In this document: positions 36,998 through 45,609 of the stretch, one piece after another
Layout: the number at the start of each line of letters is the position of its first letter
Numbering within the stretch: position 1 is the first letter of the stretch
Source: Ochrobactrum teleogrylli
GTDB taxonomy: Bacteria; Pseudomonadota; Alphaproteobacteria; Rhizobiales; Rhizobiaceae
NCBI RefSeq assembly: GCF_006376685.1
Contig: NZ_VEWL01000001.1
Span: 124,001-188,000 of the forward strand
Reading direction: 5' to 3'
DNA length: 64,000 nucleotides
The notes under the pieces: model-generated
The model's database searches: none
What the model was told of the DNA's origin: nothing
Seen by the model: only the letters and a program-made list of their open reading frames with translations
Translations under genes and position numbers: made by a program

Positions 36998-37894
36998 TCA
37001 GACGGCGCGCCTGCGCTTCGCGGAGATTTCGTAGCGTTCCCAACCGACGAGAACAAAGCTGGAAGCGACGATCAGCAAGGCGCCAACGAAGACGTTTGTT
37101 GCCGGAATTTCCGCCCAGATCGCATAGCCATAGACAAAGGCCCAGATGAGACCGGTATATTCGACCGGAGCAAGCGCCGATGCGGGCGCGTGACGAAACC
37201 CTTCGTAGAGAAGATACTGGCCAAGCGTTGCGATCAAGCCGAGGCCGAACATGAGCGCCCAGCCCATACCATCCGGCCATTGCCAGAGCCATGGAAAGGA
37301 AACTGCGCAGGCAATGCCGAAGATCAGGCTGGTTGCGAACATCTGCGTCAGCGTTGTTTCACTGCGGCTGACGAGCCGGATCAGGATCGTGCTCCATGCC
37401 CAGCAAAAGCCAGCCACCACGCACATGATGGCGGGTATCAGGTTTGGCGAATGGCCCGGATTGGCCGCGATGACAACACCCACAAAGCCGCCGAAACAGG
37501 CAATCCAGCGTCCGGTTCCAATCCGCTCCTTCAAAACGAGAATGGACAGAAACATGACCATGATCGGTGCGGAGAAATAAAGCGTGGTCAATTCGGCAAG
37601 GCCAAGAAACTTGGCCGCATTATAAAACAAAAGCCATGCAAACAGCATCAGCCCGGCGCGCAGGACAAGCGTGCCGCGATAGGGGCTGTGCATGATCGAC
37701 GGGTGGCGGTAATAGCGCACCAAAGCGCCGGTAATCACCAAAATGACCAGACTGCGCATGAAGAGGATTTGGGGCACGGCATAACTGGCGACGAGCCATT
37801 TCACCAGTGCATCCTGCAAGGCAAAGCATGCATAGCCAGCCGATGCCAGCGCAATTCCGACCAGCGGCTTTGTTTCCTGCATGCCCGTCGACAT
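36998..37894 (-). CDS. EamA/DMT superfamily transporter
   Basis: A 298-residue inner-membrane protein with ten hydrophobic segments and the two EamA repeats (about 10-145 and 155-285). Signature regions include ALQDALVKWLVASYAVPQILFMRS, ALIVLKERIG-like SILVLKERIGTGRWIACFGGFVGV and EYTGLIWAFVYGYAIWAEIP. DMT transporters of this kind often export amino acids, nucleotides or metabolites; the substrate is unknown. The ATG at 37894 opens directly into the first helix. Confidence 0.88.
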   Translation of the reverse strand: MSTGMQETKPLVGIALASAGYACFALQDALVKWLVASYAVPQILFMRSLVILVITGALVRYYRHPSIMHSPYRGTLVLRAGLMLFAWLLFYNAAKFLGLAELTTLYFSAPIMVMFLSILVLKERIGTGRWIACFGGFVGVVIAANPGHSPNLIPAIMCVVAGFCWAWSTILIRLVSRSETTLTQMFATSLIFGIACAVSFPWLWQWPDGMGWALMFGLGLIATLGQYLLYEGFRHAPASALAPVEYTGLIWAFVYGYAIWAEIPATNVFVGALLIVASSFVLVGWERYEISAKRRRAV

Positions 37895-38194
37895 AATAAC
37901 CCGCCAAACCGTTATTTTAAAACGAGCAATTACCGCTGCCGCAAGGCAATGTCATGTCAAAAATAATGATTGATTGATCAGCGTTTGTGACAGGACGCGA
38001 CCACAAACCATCTTCTACTCATGCGCGCAGTGATATTCAGGCATTCCATGCAGTGTTGAAAGTTGTTTTCTAAAGACAATGTAAAATACGACATATGCCG
38101 TATTTTAAATGTTTCTGTATGTCTATTCAATGTTCTCTTGTCGCCAATGCATTTTAGTGACAGAAAATAAACTGTTCGGGGCAAGGGGGACATC
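37895..38194. other. Intergenic region before the autotransporter
   Basis: About 300 bases between the divergent EamA and autotransporter genes, rich in A+T. Promoters for both genes are expected. I see no gene and no strong hairpin. Confidence 0.35.
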
Positions 38195-41100
38195 GTGCGG
38201 TCGGGGACACTAGCGGGGATGCGTGGCGCGCCGGGATGGCGCTATCTTTGTGCGATGATAGTCGGGCTTTTTGCCTTGATATCCGGCTCATTGGCGGCTC
38301 AATCTGCACCGATCGCCTACCCATATCAAACTACCGGATTTAAGAATTCGTCTTTCAGTGGCCAGCTTTCGGCGACTGGTGCCGGTAATCTGACTTTTGT
38401 ACTGGGAACCAACGCGCAGGATGGCCGCGTTTTTATAAATTCCGGCAGCGGAATCTTTACTTATACGCCTGACCCGGGGTTCATCGGGGTCGATACGTTC
38501 ACTTATCAGGTATCGGATGATTATGGTATTAATACTGCCCGTGTAACTATCAATATAGTGGATTCCGCGGAAGTAACGTCAGTGTCTGTTCCTGGACCAG
38601 GCTATTACAAAGCTGGTGAAAAGTTGAACTTTTCTGTAATTTTTGATCGAAATGTCACCGTACAGGGGGTTCCGTCCATACCTGTCGTCATAGGCCAAGT
38701 CACCCGAAGCGCGGTTTATCAGGGAACAGCCGGGGGTAAGGTCCTGACTTTTTCCTATACTGTCCAGCCCGGCGATATAGACATGAACGGTATTAGTCTC
38801 GCCTCAATGATAGATTTGAACGGCGGTAATATTTTCAATAGCGCAAACGAACCATCGAATCCTCGGCTCAACAATGTTGGTGCTACGAACGGGGTTCTTG
38901 TTAGTACAGCCAATCCAACAGTGGTGCTTTCGACGTCATCGCCCGCCTCCAGCGACGAGAAGATCATTACCATCACTTTCTCGGAAGCGGTCTTGGGACT
39001 GGAAGAGAGCGATTTCAAGATATCCACTACAGGACTCCATGAAATTACGTATCGTTTGGATTCATCCGTTAACAATATAGTTTATACGCTTCGAATGCAG
39101 GTAAAGAGTAGTGAATCGGTCCAAATACAACTACCAGATAACGCTGCCGTGAGTTTTTTTGGAAATAAAAGTCTTGCGTCCAACATATTGGATATTTCAG
39201 TTGTTAAATCATCCGATGCGAATTTGCAGAATCTTATTCCCAGCACAGGTACTTTAACGCCCGCCTTTGCTCCCAACACAAACGCATACACGTTGAATGT
39301 CGCAAACGATGTGGAGAGCATTTCGTTCATCCCATCGCTTGCAGATATCAACGCAACGGCTGTCGTCAATGGGGCTTCAACGCCCAATGGAACGTCCAGC
39401 GCTGCAATCCCATTGGTGGTGGGGAGCAACACGGTTACCACGACTGTTACCGCGCAGGATGGAACCACCACGAAGAGCTATACGGTCAATGTCATTCGCG
39501 CGCAGTCCGGCAATGCCGAACTGGTGGGCCTTGTTCCGAGCGCTGGATCTCTTGACCCGGCATTTTCGCCGAACGCGACGACTTACGCGCTGACGGTTCC
39601 AACCGAAACATCGTCGTTACAACTAACACCCACTTCTGCTGATCCGACGGCAACCATCGCGGTCAACGGGGCAACCGTTGCGTCCGGTAGCGCGAGCAGT
39701 GCGTTTCCGTTGGGCATCGGCAATACGACCCTAACGGTTGTCGTCACTGCGCAAAATGGAACGACACGCAGCTATACGGTGAATGTCACGCGCGCTGTGT
39801 CGGCAGATGCAACGCTTGCGAGCCTTGTTCCGAGCGTCGGATCGCTGGACCCGGCATTTGACAAGGAGACGCTCAGCTATTCTGTCAACGTCGAGAATAG
39901 TGTCGAGAGCATTTCATTCGTGCCAACCGTTTCCGAGCCTTCCGCCCGGGTAAGTGTTGCAGGAAGCAATGTTGCGTCGGGAAGTTCAAGCGCTCCGGTG
40001 GGGTTGGGGGTTGGTGCGAATACGGTTTCGATTGTTGTAACGGCCCCAAGCGGCGCCAATCGCAGCTACACGGTGGTTGTCAGCCGTGCGGCGCTGGTCT
40101 TCCCGGACCCGACGCTTGATCCCGAAGTGATCGGCCTGTTGAACGCGCAGACAAGTGCGGCACGACGTTTTGCGCAAGTTCAAACCCGGAATTTTCAAAA
40201 CCGGCTTGAGCAATTGCATGATGAAGGCGACCGCAGAAAGTCCAGTCTCGGTGTACGGCTCGGCGGGCAGGCGTCCAACGCGGCACCGGTGGACCAGTCC
40301 GACCGGTCTTCTTCAGCGTCTGCAACGCCCAATGCGGCCCTTGGCTATGCGCCCGAAAAGCGCAATGCTTTTCCGGGCAGGGCGATCGGCCTGAAGGACC
40401 CGGAACAGCCCGCACCAGCTTTGGACCCTGACCTTGGACCATTCGCATTCTGGAGCAGCGGCTTCGTCAATTTTGGTGAGCGCGATAGTGGCAAGCTCGA
40501 TCTGGACTATACGCTTGTGGGCGTGAGTGGCGGTATCGACTATCGGTTTTCGGGACGGTTCGTGGCCGGTTTTGGCGTAGGCTATGGGCGGGATCGGACC
40601 GACATTGGTGACAACGGCACGGAAAGCCGTGCCAATGCTTACAGCGCCGCCGTCTATGGCAGTTTCAAGCCGCTCGACAATTTCTTTATCGATGCGCTGG
40701 TGGGCGGCAGCATTCTGGATTTTGATTCCATCCGTTTCATCACGACAGACGGAAGTTTGACCGACGGCAAACGCGACGGCAGCCAGATGTTCGGGTCTCT
40801 GACGGTGGCCTACGAATTTCGTCAGGAAACCTGGCTGGTTTCACCCTATGGCCGGTTGGAAATGTCGCGTTCCTGGCTCGATGGCTATGCCGAAGGCGGA
40901 GACAGCATCTATCGGCTGACCTATGGCGATCAAACCGTGGACACCGTCACGGGTGTGGTTGGTCTGCGCGCCAATTACGCCATCGACTACACATGGGGCC
41001 GTTTGACGCCGGGTGTGCGGGCAGAATACGCGCATGATTTTCAAGGGGCGAGCCGGGCCGCAATGGGCTACAGCGCACTCGGTGGGCTTCCTTATGCGCT

Positions 41101-41260
41101 CGACATCGAAGGCGAGAGCAGCGATAGCGGAAATGTCGGTCTGTCGCTTGATTTCAGTTTCGAAAATGCCTGGACCACCGGCGTAGAATATCAGACCGGC
41201 TTCGGCGGCTCTGGCGCGCGAGACCACGCATTCGCACTGCGGGTCGGTGCGAAGTTCTGA
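38195..41260 (+). CDS. Autotransporter with Ig-like and cadherin-like beta-sandwich repeats
   Basis: A 1021-residue surface protein. After a signal peptide (AMIVGLFALISGSLAAQSA) comes a bacterial Ig-like/cadherin-type domain (DGRVFINSGSGIFTYTPDPGFIGVDTFTYQVSD, about residues 70-125) and a second beta domain (about 130-345). Three tandem repeats of about 92 residues follow (about 345-630), each starting LxxLxPSxGxLxPAF and ending GTxxSYTVxVxRA. A linker leads to a C-terminal autotransporter barrel (about 740-1021) ending in an aromatic strand at RVGAKF. It is probably an adhesin displayed on the cell surface. AGGGGGA at 38184-38190 precedes GTG 38195 by 4 bases; ATG 38219 is an alternative. 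Confidence 0.87.
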   Translation: MRSGTLAGMRGAPGWRYLCAMIVGLFALISGSLAAQSAPIAYPYQTTGFKNSSFSGQLSATGAGNLTFVLGTNAQDGRVFINSGSGIFTYTPDPGFIGVDTFTYQVSDDYGINTARVTINIVDSAEVTSVSVPGPGYYKAGEKLNFSVIFDRNVTVQGVPSIPVVIGQVTRSAVYQGTAGGKVLTFSYTVQPGDIDMNGISLASMIDLNGGNIFNSANEPSNPRLNNVGATNGVLVSTANPTVVLSTSSPASSDEKIITITFSEAVLGLEESDFKISTTGLHEITYRLDSSVNNIVYTLRMQVKSSESVQIQLPDNAAVSFFGNKSLASNILDISVVKSSDANLQNLIPSTGTLTPAFAPNTNAYTLNVANDVESISFIPSLADINATAVVNGASTPNGTSSAAIPLVVGSNTVTTTVTAQDGTTTKSYTVNVIRAQSGNAELVGLVPSAGSLDPAFSPNATTYALTVPTETSSLQLTPTSADPTATIAVNGATVASGSASSAFPLGIGNTTLTVVVTAQNGTTRSYTVNVTRAVSADATLASLVPSVGSLDPAFDKETLSYSVNVENSVESISFVPTVSEPSARVSVAGSNVASGSSSAPVGLGVGANTVSIVVTAPSGANRSYTVVVSRAALVFPDPTLDPEVIGLLNAQTSAARRFAQVQTRNFQNRLEQLHDEGDRRKSSLGVRLGGQASNAAPVDQSDRSSSASATPNAALGYAPEKRNAFPGRAIGLKDPEQPAPALDPDLGPFAFWSSGFVNFGERDSGKLDLDYTLVGVSGGIDYRFSGRFVAGFGVGYGRDRTDIGDNGTESRANAYSAAVYGSFKPLDNFFIDALVGGSILDFDSIRFITTDGSLTDGKRDGSQMFGSLTVAYEFRQETWLVSPYGRLEMSRSWLDGYAEGGDSIYRLTYGDQTVDTVTGVVGLRANYAIDYTWGRLTPGVRAEYAHDFQGASRAAMGYSALGGLPYALDIEGESSDSGNVGLSLDFSFENAWTTGVEYQTGFGGSGARDHAFALRVGAKF

Positions 41261-41261
41261 C

Positions 41262-41290
41262 AAAAGGCGGACGGGAGGGCCGCTTTTATC
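41262..41290 (+). terminator. Likely terminator after the autotransporter gene
   Basis: AAAAGGCGG pairs with CCGCTTTT (one bulged base) around an 8-10 base loop, followed by ATCTTATC. It begins at the base after the autotransporter stop. Confidence 0.55.
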
Positions 41291-41376
41291 TTATCGCGCG
41301 CTTTGCGGGTTCATTTCGCGGAACAAAAGCGGAGCATCTCCATTAATAAGGTGACCAATTATTAGCCGGATGCACT

Positions 41377-43293
41377 ATGGACCGTTATGGTGGGGTTCCT
41401 AATCGAAATCTGCCGTTGAACTCAGCCAACACCAGGTTGCCGACTTTGGCCGCGATGGCCGGGGTCATTGCCATATTCTATTTCGCCAAAGATGTTTTCC
41501 TGCCGCTGGCCATAGCGATTTTGCTCACTTTCATGCTGGCGCCGATTGTGGCCTTCCTCCGCCGGCTGCGGCTGCCGAGGCTGGTGGCGATCATCACCAG
41601 TGTTGCCGGGGGCTTCCTGATCATCGCGATTTTCAGCGCGATCCTGGCCTTTCAGGTGACGGAGGTTGGGCAGAACATCGCGACCTACCAGTACAACATC
41701 ATTGAGAAAATACGGAATTTGAAGAAGGCAGGCACGGAAGGCGGGATCATCGACCGCTTGAACCGCTTCGCCGAACGGGTAGGGGCCGAGATCAACAGTC
41801 CGGAAGAAAAGCCGGATGTTCCCGGGATCAATCCGGAGCCGGAGAGAAAACCGGTGCTGGTTGAAGTCTTCTCGCGCCGCAGCCCCATCGAAACGCTGGA
41901 AAACATTCTGGGGCCGCTGATCAGCCCGCTGGCGACAACCGGCCTTGTCATCGTGGTCGTGGTTTTCATGCTGCTTGAAAGGGAAGAACTGCGCGACAGG
42001 TTTATCCGGCTTGTCGGTTATGGCGACTTGCATCGGACCACCGAAGCCCTTCAGGAAGCTGGTAGTCGCGTCGGTCAATATCTGCTGACCCAACTCATGG
42101 TCAATATCGCCTATGGCGTGCCATTGGGCATCGGCCTGTGGCTGCTTGGCATACCCAATGCGCTGTTGTGGGGCATGCTCGCTATAGTGCTGAGATTTGT
42201 GCCCTATATCGGGCCGGTGATTGCTGCGGTGATGCCGATATTTCTGGCATTTGCGGTTTCGCCCGGCTGGACATTGCTCATCTGCACCATCGCGCTTTTC
42301 ATCATTGTGGAACTCATCAGCAATAACGTCATCGAGCCGTGGCTATACGGCTCGCGAACAGGACTGTCCCCCCTTGCAATCATTGTATCCGCGATCTTCT
42401 GGGCATGGCTCTGGGGACCTGTTGGGCTGGTACTCTCCACGCCGCTGACGGTTTGTCTCGTGGTGCTGGGGCGGCATGTGCCGCAGTTTGAGTTCTTCGA
42501 GATATTGTTTGGCGATGAGCCGGTGCTCGACCCGGAGGAGAGGCTCTATCAACGCCTGCTTGCGGGAGACCCGATCGAAGCAACGGATAATGCGGAAGAA
42601 ATCCTCGAAGAGAAGTTTCTGGTTGAATATTACGGCACCGTTGCCATCCCGGCAATTCTTCTCGCGGAGCAGGACAGGGCGCGCGGCGCGCTGAATGAAA
42701 AGCAGTTGAAGGACGTCACCAGCAGCGCAGATATGCTTGTTGCCAATCTTCGCATGATTGCAAATGAAGAACTGGATAATGATGAAGATGTGACGGTCGA
42801 TGCGACCACCAAGGAAAAGGCCAAGGTCGAACTTCCATCCGGTGAGGGGAGAACTGTCGTCTGTATCGGCGGCCATGATGCGCTGGATGACATTAGCGCC
42901 GAAATGGTGGCTCAGGTGCTGTCCGTACAGGGTGCGCGCGCCACTGTCATCGGCCATGCGGGCTTGTTGCCAAGCCAGTTGAAAAAAGAGGCTGTCGCCG
43001 AGGCGTCCGCTATCGTGGTCTGCTATCTCAATGTGGAGTACGCGACACGCGGAAGGTTCTCTATCCGCCGTTTGAAGCGTCTTAATCCAGATGCGTTGAT
43101 CGGTGTTGCCATATGGTCCCTTGGGCAGACGAGAGACGGCAAGGAAGGCGCTGAACTCCAAAATAGAATCCGGGCGGATTTTGTTGCCTCCGGGATCGTT
43201 GACGTTGTGATCAACTGTCTCGCGGATGGAGAACCGCCGAAGCTTCGCTTGTCGGATACATCAAGCGACAAGCAACGCGCGCCAAAGGAATAG
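41377..43293 (+). CDS. AI-2E family transporter with long C-terminal cytoplasmic extension
   Basis: A 638-residue protein. The first 380 residues are an AI-2E/PerM (formerly UPF0118) membrane domain with about eight segments, the GxxxGLGLWLLGIPNALLWGMLA-like block, FVPYIGPVIAAVMPI and the GLSPLAIIVSAIFWAWLWG signature. Unlike the usual 350-residue family members it continues for about 250 residues: a linker with GDEPVLDPEERLYQRLLAGD, an acidic segment (NEELDNDEDVTVD) and an alpha/beta domain beginning TVVCIGGHDALDDISAEMVAQVL, which looks Rossmann- or B12-binding-like. The transported substrate is unknown; some family members are Na+/H+ antiporters. Confidence 0.85.
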   Translation: MDRYGGVPNRNLPLNSANTRLPTLAAMAGVIAIFYFAKDVFLPLAIAILLTFMLAPIVAFLRRLRLPRLVAIITSVAGGFLIIAIFSAILAFQVTEVGQNIATYQYNIIEKIRNLKKAGTEGGIIDRLNRFAERVGAEINSPEEKPDVPGINPEPERKPVLVEVFSRRSPIETLENILGPLISPLATTGLVIVVVVFMLLEREELRDRFIRLVGYGDLHRTTEALQEAGSRVGQYLLTQLMVNIAYGVPLGIGLWLLGIPNALLWGMLAIVLRFVPYIGPVIAAVMPIFLAFAVSPGWTLLICTIALFIIVELISNNVIEPWLYGSRTGLSPLAIIVSAIFWAWLWGPVGLVLSTPLTVCLVVLGRHVPQFEFFEILFGDEPVLDPEERLYQRLLAGDPIEATDNAEEILEEKFLVEYYGTVAIPAILLAEQDRARGALNEKQLKDVTSSADMLVANLRMIANEELDNDEDVTVDATTKEKAKVELPSGEGRTVVCIGGHDALDDISAEMVAQVLSVQGARATVIGHAGLLPSQLKKEAVAEASAIVVCYLNVEYATRGRFSIRRLKRLNPDALIGVAIWSLGQTRDGKEGAELQNRIRADFVASGIVDVVINCLADGEPPKLRLSDTSSDKQRAPKE

Positions 43294-43508
43294 TGCGGTC
43301 TCGACACACGGTCTGGTTCAGACATGGGGCGCAGTCACCGATCTGACGCGACCCCCACAACTACATACTATGCTGTTCCACATATGTCTGATGGCAGTGA
43401 AACTAGGCCACGCCGCTCACGGCTATGCAGCGGATTTCGGCGCTTCATCAATTTCATTACTGTGTCTCATGTGGTCCACATCAATATATTTAATTAAGGA
43501 TTTGAAAA

Positions 43509-44153
43509 ATGGATACGAATTTTATTGGTTCTGTCATTCACGCACTGCCCGTCGAAGATATGATCGGCGGGCCGCTGCAGGCCATGATTAAGGCTCAGCT
43601 ACAGGCGAGCCACAGCTATGCAGAATTTCTGTTAAAGGTATGTATTAAGGACGGCGTCGCTATTGCCGTTCAGTTCGATTACGACGAGACCGTAATCAAC
43701 GAGCAAGATGGAACTCCATCTACGCTCAAGAAGACTATGCGTATTCCTTTGCTTGCAACTATTGCTCACCCCAATATTTGCATTGAAGAGGGTACTATTG
43801 ATTTTGAGCTGGAAGTTACGCAAGCAGAAAAATCCCAGAGCACGACTAAGGCTGATGCAACGGCCGAAGGCAGCATCGGCTGGGGGCCTTTCAGCGTTAA
43901 ACTAGCAGGTCGCGTATCGCATAAGTCCGAACAAACGCGATCAACGGACACCCGGGCGAAGTATAGCATTCATACCCAGGTAAAGCGTCAGCCTGCGCCG
44001 GAAGCGCTGCTGCGAGTCATTGACTTCCTGACAGACGCTGCCACCAAGCCTGTGATGCACAAGGATGTCAAAGCCGTGGATTTCCCTAAGACGGATCCAA
44101 AGAACCTGATGCTCACTCCTGGCGAAAATAATAATGGAGGCGACACAAATTAA
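43509..44153 (+). CDS. DUF2589 family protein (first paralogue)
   Basis: A 214-residue soluble protein. The N-terminus IHALPVEDMIGGPLQAMIKAQLQASHSYAEFL is the DUF2589 hallmark (IGGPL-A---AQ--A), followed by a long beta-rich segment (IPLLATIAHPNICIEEGTIDFELEV), a Ser/Thr/Ala linker and a second amphipathic region (KYSIHTQVKRQPAPEALLRVIDFL). The tail is Asn/Gly-rich. The function of DUF2589 is unknown. AAGGAT lies 7 bases before the ATG. Codon use is more A+T-rich than the flanking core genes, and the gene starts a small accessory cluster with a second DUF2589 gene and a lysozyme gene. Confidence 0.82.
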   Translation: MDTNFIGSVIHALPVEDMIGGPLQAMIKAQLQASHSYAEFLLKVCIKDGVAIAVQFDYDETVINEQDGTPSTLKKTMRIPLLATIAHPNICIEEGTIDFELEVTQAEKSQSTTKADATAEGSIGWGPFSVKLAGRVSHKSEQTRSTDTRAKYSIHTQVKRQPAPEALLRVIDFLTDAATKPVMHKDVKAVDFPKTDPKNLMLTPGENNNGGDTN

Positions 44154-44220
44154 GCCAATAATAAAAAAATTAATTACAAATATTAATATTAAATAGTATT
44201 AATTAATAAAATTGAATCGA

Positions 44221-44251
44221 GGTGAGAAGATCGCTGGGCGATCTTCTCACC
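44221..44251. repeat. Perfect 13-bp hairpin just upstream of the second DUF2589 gene
   Basis: GGTGAGAAGATCG (44221-44233) and CGATCTTCTCACC (44239-44251) form a perfect stem with loop CTGGG. It is followed by CCAAAAGG, which supplies the Shine-Dalgarno of the gene at 44266, and preceded by a very AT-rich stretch. On the plus strand there is no T-run, so it is more likely an mRNA-stabilising or translation-controlling leader hairpin than a terminator. Confidence 0.6.
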
Positions 44252-44265
44252 CAAAAGGTAGTCTT

Positions 44266-44829
44266 ATGTCTATAAAAGATTGGTTCTATAAAAAGACCGG
44301 AATTGAAGAATCGGATACTTCTTCAAAAGATCATGGATCTAATTTTTTTCAAAGTAATCGACCGGTATTATCAATAGATGAAATTGCACTCGGTATGCAG
44401 CACGCAGCCATGGCAGCAAACCGATTGGTCGCGCGTCAATACTTGCAGGCTATGGAGCCTTTCTTTGACGACATTGGCGATGGGCGCCTTAAGCCTAAAG
44501 TCGTTGATATCGAGCTGGATGACGACCATCAAATCAAAATCCCTCTAGTGGCGATGTCTACGCCTCGCGGGCTTCTTCTGGAAAAGATGAAAGTATTCTT
44601 GACCGTCTGTACAGAAGCCATCGAGCCAATGGACGCCTCTGCTCTTTCCGGGGAAGAAACGACGAACCGCTTTATTGTAAGCCTCTCTCCAACTGCGCAT
44701 GACAAAAATGGGCGCTGCCCCAGCCATGTAGATATCGAGATGGAGTTTGCATCGTTTGAGCCGCCGGAAAGCGTGATGCGTTTGATCGACGAGTACACAC
44801 GTCACATACAGCCCGTTCGTCAATCGTGA
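44266..44829 (+). CDS. DUF2589-like protein (second paralogue)
   Basis: A 187-residue soluble protein beginning MSIKDWFYKKTGIEES. The segment LSIDEIALGMQHAAMAANRLVARQYLQAMEPFF resembles the DUF2589 N-terminal helix, and IPLVAMSTPRGLLLEKMKVFLTV matches the family's central beta strand, so I read it as a divergent paralogue of the gene before it. The C-terminus has SHVDIEMEFASFEPPESVMRLIDEY. AAAAGG lies about 8 bases before the ATG at 44266, just after a perfect hairpin. The stop overlaps the Shine-Dalgarno of the lysozyme gene, implying coupled translation. Confidence 0.72.
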   Translation: MSIKDWFYKKTGIEESDTSSKDHGSNFFQSNRPVLSIDEIALGMQHAAMAANRLVARQYLQAMEPFFDDIGDGRLKPKVVDIELDDDHQIKIPLVAMSTPRGLLLEKMKVFLTVCTEAIEPMDASALSGEETTNRFIVSLSPTAHDKNGRCPSHVDIEMEFASFEPPESVMRLIDEYTRHIQPVRQS

Positions 44830-44839
44830 GGTTATTATT

Positions 44840-45289
44840 ATGGAGCAACAACGAAGAATAGGTCAATCTGGTCTAAATTTGATTAAAGAGTTTGAAGGTT
44901 TGAGGCTCGAGAAATACAAAGATGCTGTAGGAAAATGGACTATCGGCTATGGCCATTTAATACTGCCTTCAGAGCGATTTGACCGGCCTTTAACGGAATT
45001 GGAGGCAGAGGATTTACTTCAAAGTGATTTGAGGAAATTCGAAGGGGGCGTCATCCAGTATGTCGCCGTCAGTATGAACCAGAATCAATTCGATGCTCTC
45101 GTATCATTCGCATTCAATCTAGGGCTGGCCAATCTGAAAGGCTCAACGCTGCTTCGCCTCCTGAACCACGGTCAATATACAGAAGCTGCAGAACAATTTT
45201 TGCGATGGAACAAGGCGGGTGGAATGGCGTTGCCCGGTTTAACGCGCAGACGGGCCGCTGAGCGCGATCTGTTCTTGAGAGCGCCTTAG
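44840..45289 (+). CDS. Phage-type lysozyme (GH24 endolysin)
   Basis: A 149-residue muramidase of the T4/P21-like GH24 family, which cuts the MurNAc-GlcNAc bond of peptidoglycan. The catalytic Glu is in IKEFEGLRL (about residue 18), the Asp in YKDAVGKWTIGYGH (about 28) and the Thr six residues further; NQFDALVSFAFNLG and LTRRRAAERDLFL complete the fold. No Sec signal or N-terminal anchor is visible, and no holin or spanin gene is nearby, so how it would reach the wall is unclear. GAGG at 44828-44831 is 8 bases upstream. A long palindromic repeat starts on its stop codon. Confidence 0.92.
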   Translation: MEQQRRIGQSGLNLIKEFEGLRLEKYKDAVGKWTIGYGHLILPSERFDRPLTELEAEDLLQSDLRKFEGGVIQYVAVSMNQNQFDALVSFAFNLGLANLKGSTLLRLLNHGQYTEAAEQFLRWNKAGGMALPGLTRRRAAERDLFLRAP

Positions 45290-45429
45290 AGCCTGTTCCA
45301 AATGTCGCCCTGTGTGGCTGCAAATGGCAATTTTCTGCGTTCCGGTGCTCACGTACCTTGAATACGCTCCGCTCCGGTACTCGAAAATCACCATTTTCGC
45401 ACACACATGCCGCTTTTTGATTCAGGCTC
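45289..45429. repeat. Long palindromic intergenic repeat (copy B)
   Basis: Outer arms GAGCCTG (45289-45295) and CAGGCTC (45423-45429) enclose inner arms around CAAATGGCAATTTTC (about 45321-45335) and GAAAATCACCATTTT (about 45383-45397). The centre (TCCGGTGCTCACGTAC, then CTCCGGTACTCG) closely matches the same part of copy A at 14.57-14.64 kb. As in copy A, the element starts at the stop codon of the upstream gene. It may also act as a transcript end. Confidence 0.75.
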
Positions 45430-45609
45430 TTAAAAATAGGGAAGAAATTAATCGAGATATTTTTATATAATTTAAACTATGAGGAATAAACAATGTTTAA
45501 TCTATGGGGCGTAATTTTTAGAAATAATTTGGACTTAATGATATTTAATATAAATTACTGCATATATATACTTTATTAATTGATTCGTCTATTTTAAGTG
45601 GATAATAAA
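45430..45609. other. AT-rich region before the LuxR-type regulator
   Basis: About 180 bases of very high A+T between repeat B and the regulator. No gene or hairpin stands out; a promoter is expected. Confidence 0.3.

Noticed and set aside
37978-38193. A 71-codon minus-strand frame in the AT-rich gap
   Set aside because: No Shine-Dalgarno, no family similarity and unusual composition; probably chance.
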